The notes beneath the pieces are model-generated. The model did no database searches. It had not been told where the DNA came from and worked only from the letters and a program-made list of their open reading frames with translations. The position numbers were made by a program, and so were the translations under genes. From positions 806,001-870,000 of the forward strand of contig JAYKYS010000010.1 of the NCBI GenBank assembly GCA_036924285.1: a stretch of 64,000 bases of DNA, written 5' to 3'. The DNA is from Asterella californica (lineage: Eukaryota; Streptophyta; Marchantiopsida; Marchantiales; Aytoniaceae). Numbering within the stretch: the first letter of the stretch is position 1; each line of letters begins with the position of its first letter. Shown piece after piece: positions 47,627-58,739 of the stretch.

Positions 47627-49080
47627 TATCGTGTCGGATATTGCGTGAAGGATGTCCAGGAAAATGCGAGGTTCCTGGTTGTAGAGATGCTTTGTGCTGA
47701 AACAGAGACAAGACAGAGAAAAGCAACCACAAAAACCAATGCTGTGATATATACCAACTCCAAATGTATGTACACTGCCGGTTCTTTTTCCTAAGAACAC
47801 AGAACTGAGAAACAGACCAGAGCGATCTGTAACCTACTTCAAAGCCCCTAAAACAAACCCCTGAATCACAACCCTGACCCAAAACCACAGAAACGTAGCT
47901 CAAAGCAAGAGAAACTTCCCTTTGCTAACAAAAAGAGCTGCACCAGTATCACACGATTGAAACCCAAGTCCAAACCACATCCATGTACAAGCTCTTAGCC
48001 AAAGCTAGCTACCACAAGCTGTATATAGCCAACTAGATCTCTAACAAACTCAAAAGAGCAAAACCCGTAGCAAAGAAACTGAAAAAGATCTATCTGAGAA
48101 CTTTCTCTTTTCGTCAAACAGTCTTCAGATCTCGATATGGTCTCCTTCCTTGACTCCGTTGGCCCAAGAAACCTTCAGATCCAACTCTCGACAGTCGAGA
48201 TATCGTCGATTTTCGGTCGTAGGTGATCGAACCTTCAAAAACTCGTCCCTACGGCTTAAAACCGCACACAGCGCTAAAACGAATCGCTTGATCTGATATC
48301 TGTCTTCTCTGGCAAGTAGATCTAGCTATCATGAACCCAATGAGACTCCAAACATGTCGTTTGGAGTTTCGTTTGCAAAACCACGCAAGAAATTTGGTCG
48401 TAGGTTGCAAAAAATTGACGTAAATAGACTCCTTGCGGCTCAAACTCGCTCACTTCACCCAAACCAACAATCTAATCCACGTAACGTTTTCTCTTATGCG
48501 TAGATGAAGACTCCCTGGTCGCTTAGGCACCAAGAACGAAGAGCTTGGCTCACCGATTACGAAGAACAACCCAATCTCATGTCGCAGACGATGAAAACTT
48601 GACGCAAGCGCTTCCCTGCGAGCCAATTTCACTCAGAACTCCCAAACCACCCGATGAAACTTCGTATTGTCTTCAATTTCCTGAAGAACTCGTTGTTCTG
48701 ATCTCGATGGATCCAAGGATAGCAAGTTTGGACTCCAGAACGGTCCGAACGGTCCAACTCTCCTTCACAGATCACTGAAGCTCTCAAAATCTCCTCTTTG
48801 CGTCTCAATTTCTCCTAGAACACATCCCTCGATCTGTCTCTTCAAGAACCATCTTAACCCACACGTAGCCTGCACAGATCTGAACCCAATGATACCTTGC
48901 GCGTGTGTACTGGACTTCCTAATTCTCCAAAATGTCCATCATCAAGTCGCAGAAATAAGCTGACCCCTTAAGCTACCCCCTTACGTCAGTATCTGTACGT
49001 ACAAGTTCTCTTCAATAATAATGAAGCAGGCCCCTTGCGTCTTTGATATAGTCTTCCCAAAATAACACACTCTATGTCAG
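47627..49080 (-). mobile_element. Ty3 LTR family A, antisense, nearly complete
   Basis: Begins TATCGTGTCGGATATTGCG (LTR end reversed). It passes through the GGTTAAGATGGTTCTTGAAG region without a break (48845-48870 reversed), which shows that the break seen at 39000 and 47625 is not the native structure. It then runs through GACGTAAGGGGGTAGCTTA and GACGCAAGGGGCCTGCTT reversed, and fades at about 49080 before the tandem-repeat part. Confidence 0.75.
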
Positions 49081-49256
49081 AACATGTTCTTCAATGGGCA
49101 TGATAGATTCTGAACTGTGATGAGTTCCACTGGCATGTAACATGTCACCGAGCAGTGCGTCATTCGATCTATCCGTAACGCAAATGATAAGAGTCGAGGT
49201 CACTCGTGCACCCTTCCGTTGCAAGCCTTCACCAAAGCATTCACAATGGACGGACT
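49081..49256. other. Short spacer
   Basis: Sequence between the antisense LTR and the next LTR-like block; nothing recognised. Confidence 0.3.
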
Positions 49257-49984
49257 GTCACACCACAAGTATCTCATTATTTGTGTGCGTGCTTATATAA
49301 ATTTCATTAGGTATGACTATCTTATAGGTTACTCTAGTTCAAAAATCTAGAGTGATCAAAACTAGTCATAACTAGCTGAGATAGTTATAACTAAGTTAAG
49401 GAAACTATTAGAGGTTTCACTATGGCACTATGTGACAAGTACGGAGCTCTAAATATGCTTCTCAAAAGTATGTAACTTTGTTGACCATCACTGATTGGAT
49501 GCATGATGGAAAGTCATGCACAAAGATCTAGAGATGCTCCTCAAAAGACATATTAGTTTGTTGTCGTCTTCCGGTTGGATAGTTTGGAAAGTTAACACTT
49601 TACAAAAGCTAAAGTAGGAGAATCTCTTACTTTCGTAAAGTAGAACAAGTAATGTGTGGGCTATTCTTAAATTTTAGTAGCCTTTAGAAGTTTAACTATT
49701 TTGGATTGCGCACTTATCATATAGTAACGTAATTTAGTAAAAGTTACCACGGTAAGAAGTTGTAGAGTATATAAGGAGGAGTTGAGAGAGTGGAAAGGAC
49801 TCTCATTTTCTTGTCTGTAAGTAAAGTGAGCATTGGAGACCTTGGGAGTCCTTGAGTATTTTGCGATGTAATGTTGAGAGTGAGATTAGAACTTGTTTGC
49901 AGGAACGCTATTAGAGAGACCGATGTGACCATACGGGTCAGAGAGTTGAGTGAAGTGAGCATGGGCGTACTTAAATCTTTGTAA
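49257..49984 (+). mobile_element. LTR-like block with TATA box
   Basis: Starts TGTCACACCACAAG. It contains a clear TATA box TATATAAG at 49768-49775 followed by a GA-rich leader, a layout typical of a plant LTR's U3/R. It also has an internal direct repeat around GGATGCATGATGGAAAGT/GGATAGTTTGGAAAGT. No second LTR or internal region attaches to it in the window, so it may be a solo LTR. The right end near 49980 is uncertain; the minus-strand pol remnant follows. Confidence 0.45.
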
Positions 49985-52860
49985 TTAGGGTGCACTAGTA
50001 ATCTTAGTCATCTGAGGTACCCCTGGGTGAGAGACAGGCCGGCTTACAAGACGACCACGTTCACTCTTGGCATTTCCTTCGGGGTTGTAAGCAGTTGTCA
50101 ATGACAACCTCATCCCACACCTTGCAAAGAATTCATGAGCCTCATTTGCATCTAACTCTCTCCGATTTGTAGTAATCTTTCTCACACATCCATATCGACA
50201 AACAACCTCTTCCAAGAGAAAGGAAGAGGTTGTCTTTGTCTGAAGCGTCCTACCCTCAACTTGATTTGAAAGATCTTCTCGAGCAAGTACCAAGTATCTT
50301 ATCTGTCACAATCCAACTGGCATAGTCATCAAGTCTACAACCCATTTGAAGTGGATTGTCAACGGATAAGTCGGATGTAATCCGTCACGATGTCGGATGT
50401 TCGAGTAAAATCTGACATGTCAAACAAGACTCCACAAAAGATACAACATCCTTGTACATGTTTTTCCATCAATATTTCTCTTTCATCTTCGTAAAAGTGG
50501 CCTAAATTCCTCGATGTCTGGCCCAAAGACTCTCATGAAATACCTTGAGCAACTTCTGCTGATCTTCTTTGTCGCAAATCACTCGTAGTGGTTTTCCACT
50601 TTTCTGCTTCGATCGCTTCCAAAGAAACCCATCATGCAACATGAAGTTGTAGGCCTTCCTTCGAACTCTCCGAAACCTCTCATCCGTCCAACCTGTTTGC
50701 TTAATCATCGTACTAAGGTACCTCTCGATGTCAAGCAAATCACCATCATACAACCCTTCAACAAACAACTCATCTTCCTTTCTTGTCTGTGCAATTGAAT
50801 AGAACTTTGCACTCACGTCGTCAATATCTTCAACCATCTCATCCTCTCCATCATATCGAGCTCGAGATAACATATCTGTCATCGAATTATCCTTTCCTGC
50901 AATATGTCTAAACTCCGGATTCAATGACTTGATATATGAGATCCATCGTAACATCGCAATATCAGAAGTTGAACAATTCATGATCATCCCTAACAACGAC
51001 AAAAAATCAGTTTCAACCACCATTGCAGCTCCAATCCAATACTCTTTCTCAATTTTCATGGCTGAAACAATACCCCATAGTTCTCTCTTCACTTGCGAGT
51101 ATGCACGTCGATGAACACTTAACACCTTTGCTCTGAACCTAACAGCAAACCTATCTCCATCCTCATCATCCTGTCCTACTGCCCATCCGATTGCAACTAG
51201 ACTTGTATCTACAGTAAGAACCACCAGCCTAGCACCCTTGTAATCTATCCTTCTCAAAACTGGAGGAGATGATAGTAAGGACTTCAACTTCCATACAACA
51301 TCAATATGCTCTTCCTCTCATCTGAACTTATGGCCCTTACGCAACAATCCATATAATAGATCCGTCACATGTGCATAATGATGAATCCAAATGTGATAGA
51401 ATACACAAGCACCCAGAAACCTTCTTACTTCTGTCAACGAGTTGCAAACCTCCTCACATCCACTTTGTTCGGGTCTGATTTCCGATCAAAAAAGATCCAC
51501 ACAAATGGCCAACAATCAAGACTTCTCTAACCCCAAATGTAGACTTCGCACTTGACAGCGTGAGATGAACTTCCTCAAGTCGAGATAAGATCTTCTCACA
51601 ATCTGTGATGTGATCCATGACATATCACCGACACCCCCACTGATCTAATCCTTCATCCTTCTCATCCTCCACACATCCTTTGATGAGGATGTCATCCAAG
51701 AACGGCATTGTCTTTTCATGGATGAAGTCTCTTTGAACTCTATTCATCTCGTTCATCATGTGTGTCACCTAGTTGGTAGCTCCCTGTGATAAGATACACA
51801 TCGTAACCAACCCCAAAGGTGTCCTCATTGTCGTGAAGCTTCTGCTCTCCTCCGCTAGTTGAAACTGATCATATCTTGAGTAAAGATCACCCATTGAGTA
51901 AATTGCTCTCCCTGCAAACGCTTCAGCAAACTCATCCACAATCGGTCTCATCTCAGCATTTCTGATTGTTACTGCGTTCACCCGTTGCATGTCTTGGATG
52001 AACCGCAATGATCCATTCTTCTTAGGCATTGTAAACCATCTGCTCGAATACGGTGCAAACGACGACTCCAAGATCTTCATCCGCATCTTCTCTTTCAGGA
52101 ACTCCACTAGTTTAGGCAAGTGAGCCCGTGATACTGGAATTGGTCTCAAGTTCCATGGTACATGCGGTACTGTGAAGATAACCATCGAGGTAACAACGTA
52201 CGAGTCTACACACCCAATCTCATGTGGCTCAAAGGCAAATGCTTTCTCATGTCGTGAAAGCATCTCCTTGAAGCACATCCTCTCTTCTGGTAGAAGAGAC
52301 CCATCAGATCCAATCTTCAGCTCTTCAAGGGTCTTCTCCGTGAACTTATGTCCTATCATTGCAAGATCTCTCAAACTCTTCTCCCTTGGAGCTCAATCCA
52401 TCTGTTGGTTAGTGTCATCCGGCAAAGGACCAGCAATTGGCTTTACCTCCTTATCCACTGCCTTGTACTTCGTCTCAACTCGAACCTCAGGTGCATGAAA
52501 TGATTCGATCACCGAATAGACCTACTTTGAATAAATCTGCACAACCTTATCCATATCCTCCCACCCAATAGACATGATCTCTCGCAAAGGATCCTCCACC
52601 CCATCCTCTTCATAAACTCCAGAAATCCATTCATCTCTTTCTAGCTCACCCAACTTTCCAACATCAACTCAACATCACGCAAATATTTTTGTTCTTTTCT
52701 TCTCAGCTCTTCTACCTTCTTGTAAATAGCAATCCCACATTCTGAAAATCCAACAAACCTTATACAAAAGATATTATCTTCTTCAAGCGAGAGTATCTTC
52801 TCTTGTGCACCACCACAATCCCGCTCTATAGTGATACTCAACGAAAATCCTTGAACTCTT
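49985..52860 (-). pseudogene. Ty3 pol polyprotein (RT, RNase H, integrase), multiply broken
   Basis: Read right to left. 52841-52400 covers DCGGAQEKILSLEED and the HAPEVRVETKYKAVD linker. 52374-51769 is the reverse transcriptase front part (HVPWNLRPIPVSRAHLPKL, SSRWFTMPKKNGSLRFIQDM, YSMGDLYSRYDQF, LSQGATN). A TAG follows, then MPFLDDILIKG, in which FLDD replaces the usual YxDD; then TGA and more of the connection domain. 51287-50502 is RNase H (VVLTVDTSLVAIGWAVGQD, GKDNSMTDMLSRARYD) and the H..H half of the integrase zinc domain (HESLWARH). After a frameshift come KEKY, stop, WKNMYKDVV and CLTC. 50293-50000 holds part of the integrase core (CRYGCVRKITTNRRELDANE, TTAYNPEGNAKSERG). The protein is inactive. 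The FLDD box is a feature of this lineage, not necessarily damage. Confidence 0.85.
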
Positions 52861-53159
52861 CACTCACCCTTGGGAGCGGTTTCTCCCTCAAACGATCTCG
52901 ATTGCGCTCGTAATCGTGCGCTTCTCCTCCAACTCCATGGCTGGTTGGATCTCTGAATGGAAGAAGGCGCTGAATTCCTCCAACCTTCTTCTCACAGAAG
53001 ACAAGTCCATCTCTACAATCTGATCGGAGGTGTCTTCCTTTTCTTCTAGAGGCAAGGATGTCTCTTCCATCACTGTGATCTTCTGCTTCTGCGTGCGGGA
53101 AGACACTACTCTTCTCAACTTCCGGGATGGAAGATCTCTTCCCACTGTAGGAGCGGTTC
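52861..53159. other. Transition between minus pol and plus protease fragments
   Basis: The minus frame 53150-52888 gives a charged peptide (MEETSLPLEEKEDTSDQIVE and similar) that may be a Gag linker. A 15-bp direct duplication TCGCATCTCTAATTG lies at about 53180-53209, just at the switch to plus-strand coding. Confidence 0.35.
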
Positions 53160-53184
53160 TCTTTGCTGCGCTTCCTTGAGTCGC

Positions 53185-53535
53185 ATCTCTAATTGTCGCA
53201 TCTCTAATTGACCATGGATCAGAAATCAACATCACGTCGAAGGAGTTGTACAAGAAGAAGAAGTGGCCAATCGACACAGAGCAGAGGTGGGTCATAAGAG
53301 CAGCCAACAACACAAGAGGAGATTTGTATGGAGCATGTCCAGACATTAGAGTGCGCATAGATGATGTTGCTATCGAGCAAAACTTCTTTGTTCAAGAAAG
53401 TAACATCATATCCGCTCATTCTTGACCAACCTTTCATCACAGCTACTCGGATGGAGACGAGGGTACTAGACGACGGATCTGCTTATGCTAGGATCTGAAA
53501 TCAAGATGGAAAGAGAGCGGTACAATTCTTGACTA
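53185..53535 (+). pseudogene. Ty3 aspartic protease fragment, plus strand
   Basis: The plus frame reads VASLIDHGSEINITSKELYK (D-H-G active site), WVIRAANNTRGDLYGACPD and VAIEQNFFVQESN. A one-base shift then gives SYPLILDQPFITATRMETRV and LDDGSAYARI, followed by a TGA and NQDGKRAVQFLTI. It is clearly homologous to the minus protease at 42838-42491 but better preserved in its first half. It lies in the opposite orientation to the adjoining pol remnant, so two element fragments meet near 53.16 kb. The minus open frame over the same bases is a shadow. Confidence 0.85.
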
Positions 53536-53583
53536 TATCGTCAGAAGAAGCCACTGTGGTCTGGATTCGGTCTGTGCACCCTG

Positions 53584-54543
53584 ATGCAGCAGGAAGATGT
53601 TCAGAATAAGGTGGACGCGTTGGAGGCCAACCTCTGTACCACGGAGAAGCTTGCAGCAAAGTACAGGACAGAAGCAGCCGCTTCTGCCAAGGAGTCAGCA
53701 CAGCTGAGGAAGAGCAACCAGGAGTTGCAGGCACGTCTACAGCAGCGTTACTAGGAGGTTCTGCGGGTCAGAGGTAAAATCATCTCTCTTGTAGAAGAGA
53801 AGACGACATGGAAGACACTCCGAGAAGTCGTAGAAGCACAAGCTGCAGCAGAGAAGACACAACGAGAAGAAACAAAAACTCGAGCAAAAGGACTTATGGT
53901 GCAGATGATGGAAGCACTTCACAAGAAGTTCAACTTCACTGCGGGTAGGAAGCTTCTCATCCTAGCTAGGGAGTGGGATGACGATTCTAGGGTGATGTGC
54001 AAGGACATCATGTTCCGCTACTTGGATCGACAGATTGAAGATTTGAAGACGCTTTATGATCTTCTCTCGATCTCACGACCAACAGCTACATCTTCTCATG
54101 CTCCAGGACCAGCGATCGAGACAGATTTGGAGAAAGAGGAGTTCAACCTCGCTGTCCTCTTGATAGTGACAACGCTGGAAGTCGAGAAGATCTCAAAAGA
54201 AGCCCCCAAAGACAAGGTGTCTTCTGTAAGACGAGAAGTAGAGTTGTCTTCCTAGGTGTTTCGAGTGGAGGAGATGACTTCCTCTGACCACTGTGAAGTC
54301 ACCTCAGCTCCTAGCGTCAAACTAGTGTCACTGAAGAGCGAGGAAGCGCATGTGGACTCAGCTTCCCAGAAGACGCTTCCGTCTTCCGAAGTCGTCCCAG
54401 AAGAGCAAGTCATGAACATCGAGGAGGAAGCCACCTCAGTCACACCTGAGGTACCAGCAGGGCTTCTCACTTTATCAGAGGTCGATTTAGGAGTTCAAGT
54501 AGGAACCGATCAGGAGGATATCGCACCCAGCGAATTAGAGTAG
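53584..54543 (+). pseudogene. Coiled-coil protein frame with two in-frame stops
   Basis: One frame from ATG 53584 to TAG 54541-54543, about 320 codons, is broken only by TAG at 53752-53754 and TAG at 54253-54255. The first half is a long coiled coil (VDALEANLCTTEKLAAKYRT, SAKESAQLRKSNQELQARLQ, VVEAQAAAEKTQREETKTRA). A globular part follows (LHKKFNFTAGRKLLILAREW, IMFRYLDRQIEDLKTLYDLL), then an acidic Ser/Glu/Val-rich tail. I recognise no family. Its position between protease debris and LTR-like DNA suggests a Gag-like or accessory protein of a retroelement, or a captured host gene. The stops could also be recent, leaving a nearly intact gene. Confidence 0.5.
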
Positions 54544-56364
54544 GCAGCAAGTTAGGAGGACAGTTGACTTGCTAATTTTGGTAGGAAGCGAAGTTTTCTA
54601 TCTTGGGAAGGACAACTCCTCTTGTAATTTTAGATGATTGTCCATGTGACAGAGTAGACAGCACAGGAGTAGAAAGTAAGTTTCCAAACTGAGAAGGGAG
54701 CCGACTGCATGTGAGGTGGTGGTCTTTTGACAACGCCCCATTTTCCTTGGCTGCGAGTGAGGATTGGAACGGAACTCTCTCATGTGACTCAAGTACAGAA
54801 GTATAAAGTAGGACACAATGTAGGATTTCTGACACATGTGAGAGACACATTATACACACATTACGCCCGTTGGTAGAGACATACGAATAGAATTGGATTA
54901 CACCGGAGGGGTCTGCATTCTCATTCCAACAGTGGATCAAAGATGGAGATAGAGGTAATAGACAGCCTAGAGCCGGGAACAGTATCATCGTGCAGTCTTA
55001 TTTCTAAGCTGGTGTGTCGAGAAGAAGGAGCAGGAAATGGAGAGAGTGAGCTTCCTGAAACCAATGTACCTTCTTCTCGAGGAATCGATTTCAGATTTGA
55101 GTGCAGAAGCTGTGTCTGTGTCTTCTGGGCAGTGGGTTTCCTCGAGTTCACATCCAATTGTGCATGAGAAGCCTTCTTCTTGAGTGGCGGTGATTGTTAA
55201 AAGCTGTGCAGAGTCAAAGCTTGTCTCATCCAGTGGAGCACTTAGGATCCACGTACGGATAGTCTTATAGGTAAGCGATCCCAGATGACAGAGTAGTCGA
55301 AGCAACGACAGAAGAAAAAAGAAGCCTTCTTCCCACAACAGAAGACGACATCCTCGAGTAGAAGACTGTGTAACTGTAAGTCAATTTGTGGTCTTCTTCC
55401 CCAAATTACTATAAGCAGGGATGGCTTGTTCGTTAGGATCCGGACTAGAAACCTATCGGAGTCTTAATTTCTCGTTTTCATCTTGTTTTCTCTTGTTTGG
55501 ATTTTCTCTTCTTCCTCATCTTCCCTCATCTTCCCATCTTCCTGTCTTCTCCTAGTGAGCTTTCGAGACTTCTATTGAGCTTCCCGAAGATGAATGTCGT
55601 TGTAGTGCTGCAGGAAGACCGTTTCTGTAGATAGAAGCCTAGGAAGGCTACAGGAGGCATACACCTTGTGATTGATCTTACCTCGTTGAAAATTGGAAGA
55701 GCAATGTGTGATAGACAGTGATAATTTGACGTCTACGAAGCAGGAGCAGTCTTCTAGAGGTGCGAGAAGCCGAGTTGAACCCCCCAGAAGCCGAGTATTG
55801 CTTCAGGAAGATTGTCGTGAGAAGACTAGAAGCCGTGATCTGGAAGCAGAAAGCGTCTTCCCAAGATTTTCTGTAGATATCTGTGTGATATTTTAGGTTG
55901 TAGTTGTTTGTTTAGGTTCAGGGCACCTTCTGAAGGGTCTGGAAGCCGTGTGGTTTTGTGAGAAGATGGGATTTCTAGGTAAACCCCGTGTGTTTGTGTT
56001 TGAACAGATCTTAGAACTTAGAGCAGCGATACTTGTGCAAATCCTCTGTGAGAACGATATCTTTTATGCTAAATGGGCTAAAAGAGAAATCCTGTGACAC
56101 TACAACCAACTTCTTCATCCTCCTCTACCAAAGTTGGTCTGAAGAAGTGCACCGATATCTCTCAACGTCATTTTCTCTTTCTAGAAGATCACTCCTTGTT
56201 GCAAGATATCAATGAACTTCTTGCAATATCTTCGTGGATGATCTGTACCATCGCACTAGATACATCGTTGGATCCCGCTTTGCTTCTCAAACAGTTTTGC
56301 TCCGCTTGTAGACCCCTTCTCTTCCAATCTTGGAATGCGAGATCTACAGATCAAGCTCACAAGA
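54544..56364. other. LTR/leader-like region rich in GAAGAC/GTCTTC words
   Basis: No domain-bearing frame. CTTCTTC and GAAGAC words are unusually dense (55310-55370, 55500-55610, 55740-55870), as in the 57.5-61.4 kb leader regions. ACTATAAGCAGGGATGG near 55409 could be a core promoter. It is probably the LTR and flank of another Ty3 element whose ends I could not define. Confidence 0.35.
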
Positions 56365-57223
56365 TCACTCCTCAAGGTTTGAATCATCCTTCTTCGGAGA
56401 TACTACAGGTGCTTGGGCAATCAGAACAACTGGAGCAACTGGTACCATCTGTCTAGCAACAGGAACCTCTGGTTGAACCACAGGAATAGGTGCTACAGCA
56501 GTCGGTGTTGGTGCCGGTCTCTTAACATGAACCTTCTCTTTTTTTTCGCTCCCTCTTGGTAAGTAGACCAACAGCTTCTTCAACCTTCTTTCAGCTATTG
56601 GTTAAACCATCGTCTTCCTCCCGATCCTCCAGAAGTACCTCCAGCTTCTCTTGTAGCTTCTCATCTGCAGCTCGAAGAAATAACTCTATCTTGTTGGACT
56701 ACAGCGTAAACTTCTCCATCTTAGTCAGCCGTGAGAATTGCTTCTCAAACTCCCTGAGTAACTCTGTAGCTTGTAAACCTTTCTTCGATTGCTCAACCCA
56801 CTCCAAGAATGACTTCTTGGTGACCCGATCAGAGTCCTCCAAGAAGTACTCATCCATCAAAGCATCCATCTCCCAATCTTTGTTAAAATGCTTTGTTAGC
56901 ATTGTAACATGATCTCTAAATCTCTGGAGCTGCTGCCAACTCAAACGTCTCAATCATCTCATCTTTTGAGACTCAGTTCAGCTCCATCTCCTTCATATAA
57001 TGCCTCAGATATCTTCAGACATCTCACTCATCGAACTGGTCAATCTTGCTGATCACTGCTTGAAGCGCCTTTGTTGCCAAAGCTTCCTTCCGCTCATTAG
57101 ACTGTTGTTGCTATAAGAACACAGTGAAAGCTTGAAACATCGATGCAGTCGCCGGATCCAACTGCACCTTCGACAATCCACCCGAACCACTAGCTCCGTT
57201 TCCATCACCGTTCTCGTCTCCAC
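56365..57223 (-). pseudogene. Ty3 gag, minus strand, with many stops
   Basis: From ATG at 57221-57223 the minus frame reads MSGDENGDGNGASGSGGLSK, VQLDPATASMFQAFTVFL, stop, QQQSNERKEALATKALQAVI, SKIDQFDE, stop, DV, stop, RYLRHYMKEMELN, stop, VSKDEMIETFELAAAPEI, stop. A shifted frame (56953-56699) continues DWEMDALMDEYFLEDSDRVT, KKSFLEWVEQSKKGLQATEL. A last piece (56583-56365) is Pro/Val-rich. The capsid part matches the plus gag at 58740-59240. At least five stops and a shift make it dead. The LTR A terminus at 57304 lies just upstream, as expected for its 5' LTR. Confidence 0.85.
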
Positions 57224-57303
57224 TCATGATTGTCAATCTCTTCTTCAAAGTTCAAACACGGAAGAAATCTCCACCCCAGACCTTCACGTCGAGTTCACCA
57301 CCG

Positions 57304-57440
57304 TTGTCGTGTCAGATTTTGCGTGAAGGATGTCCAGGTTCCTTGCTTTGGAGATGTAGTGTGCTGAACACAGACAAGAAAGAGAAATACAGGCACGAAA
57401 CTGAACGTCGCTATATATCTAACTCTCAACGTGTGGTGCC
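57304..57440 (-). mobile_element. Terminal part of LTR family A (antisense)
   Basis: Begins TGTCGTGTCAGATTTTGCG and matches the reversed ends at 37799, 42227 and 47627, including the TATATA region at 57409-57416, then diverges. It is the U5/R end of the 5' LTR of the minus gag at 57223; the rest is replaced by other sequence. Confidence 0.75.
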
Positions 57441-58739
57441 CATAATTTACAGGATGTACGAATTTTTGAAATTTTTGAAGTTAATCACATGTCCGTGTAA
57501 TTGAAATAACCTTGTTGTTTAAGATTACATCTTGCTTAGAAGAAAGATGGTCTTAAAAACTTTTTCGTAAGAAGTCGACTTCTTCCGAAGACGAAAGAAG
57601 GACATCTTCCGAGAAGACGTCTTCCCGACCAGGTCTACGAAAGACGGAAGACGGAAGACACGTGTCTTCCAGAAGACAGCGACAGCGATCGCGACTACAT
57701 GGGCGTCAACCCCGCACCATCCAGTAGGAGGGTAGGTGTACCTACCAGGTAGCCCAAGGTAGTAGGTAGGTCAGGTAGGTCAAAGAACCCCTAACTGCGC
57801 AAGAAGATACGGGAGAAACACATTAGCGCAAAAACCATCGACTGCTTCTCACATCGAAGACATTAGCACAGAAGATCGAATTAGGAGGTGCCGAATTGAG
57901 TGAGGAGGACCAGCAGAGTGAAATTATGGACAGCAAGGATCGAATCGTAGCTAGAGAGAGAGTAAGGACAATTTTCTGAGAATAGGAAGCACCATCGAGC
58001 TGAAGGAGTCTCCTGTAGATTCCCAGAAGCAGACATTGAAGAGGTGATTGAAGAAGAATCGGAGACGGAGCACTGATCGATTGAGAAGCAATAGGACGTG
58101 ACGTCAAATTGACGATAGTAGTAGTTCTTTGAGGTCGCATTGGAAGCTAAGGTGGAGCCGGAAGCGCATAGAAGACTGAAGGCACTACGGGAAGCAGCCA
58201 GAAGACTGTTTGAGGTTCTTCCCATGTTCTTTTTCCTTCCCATCGCTTCTCGCCCCTGGTTTAGTGTTCCTCGCGCTTCCCCGATTGTTTGCAGGAAACC
58301 CATCGATCGTTTTCTCCATCCCAAATTTTTCTACTGTGAAATTGGCGCGGAAGCGCTACCCAATTTTTGACAGCCATCTTCTCGCTTCTTCTCGAGCTAT
58401 AATCGAGCTTCCTTGTCCGTCGTTCTCAAACTTGATCCCTCAGCTATCAATTTCTTTACCTACCGCCCCTCTACTCCCGAATCTCTAGACAGAAGATGTT
58501 TCGGAAGATCTGAACATCTTCGGAAGACGCTTCTGGATGTCTGAAGTCTTCGGAAGACGACTGTGTGTAATTCGTATCAAGAGTGGATTGGATTTGCTTT
58601 TGTGTTAAGAGAGGCTATGGTTGTTCGAGAGGATACTGCGGACCTGTGTAGAAGGTTTGGGATCATGAGAGGATGGGAGGAAAGGACGAGCCATGACTAG
58701 GACGGGATAAACAGATCAGAAGAGATACTTGAGATATAG
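57441..58739 (+). mobile_element. Third LTR/leader type with GAAGAC-rich segments, plus orientation
   Basis: 57565-57680 packs GAAGAC and GTCTTC words around a central inverted repeat. 57725-57785 is an AGGTAGG-rich simple repeat. 58205-58640 is an inverted copy of 61625-61195 (shared: GCGGAAGCGCT, GACAGCCATCTTCT, CAGCTATCAATTT, TCGTATCAAGAGTGGAT). The plus gag begins directly afterwards at 58740, so this should be the LTR and leader of that element. Exact LTR ends were not found. Confidence 0.45.

Noticed and set aside
52172..52498. Plus open frame across the RT pseudogene
   Set aside because: It is the shadow of the minus-strand reverse transcriptase, whose motifs are unmistakable.
57720..57785. 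AGGTAGG-rich run considered as a telomere-type repeat
   Set aside because: The spacing is irregular and the unit does not match the plant telomere repeat; it is a local simple repeat in the LTR leader.
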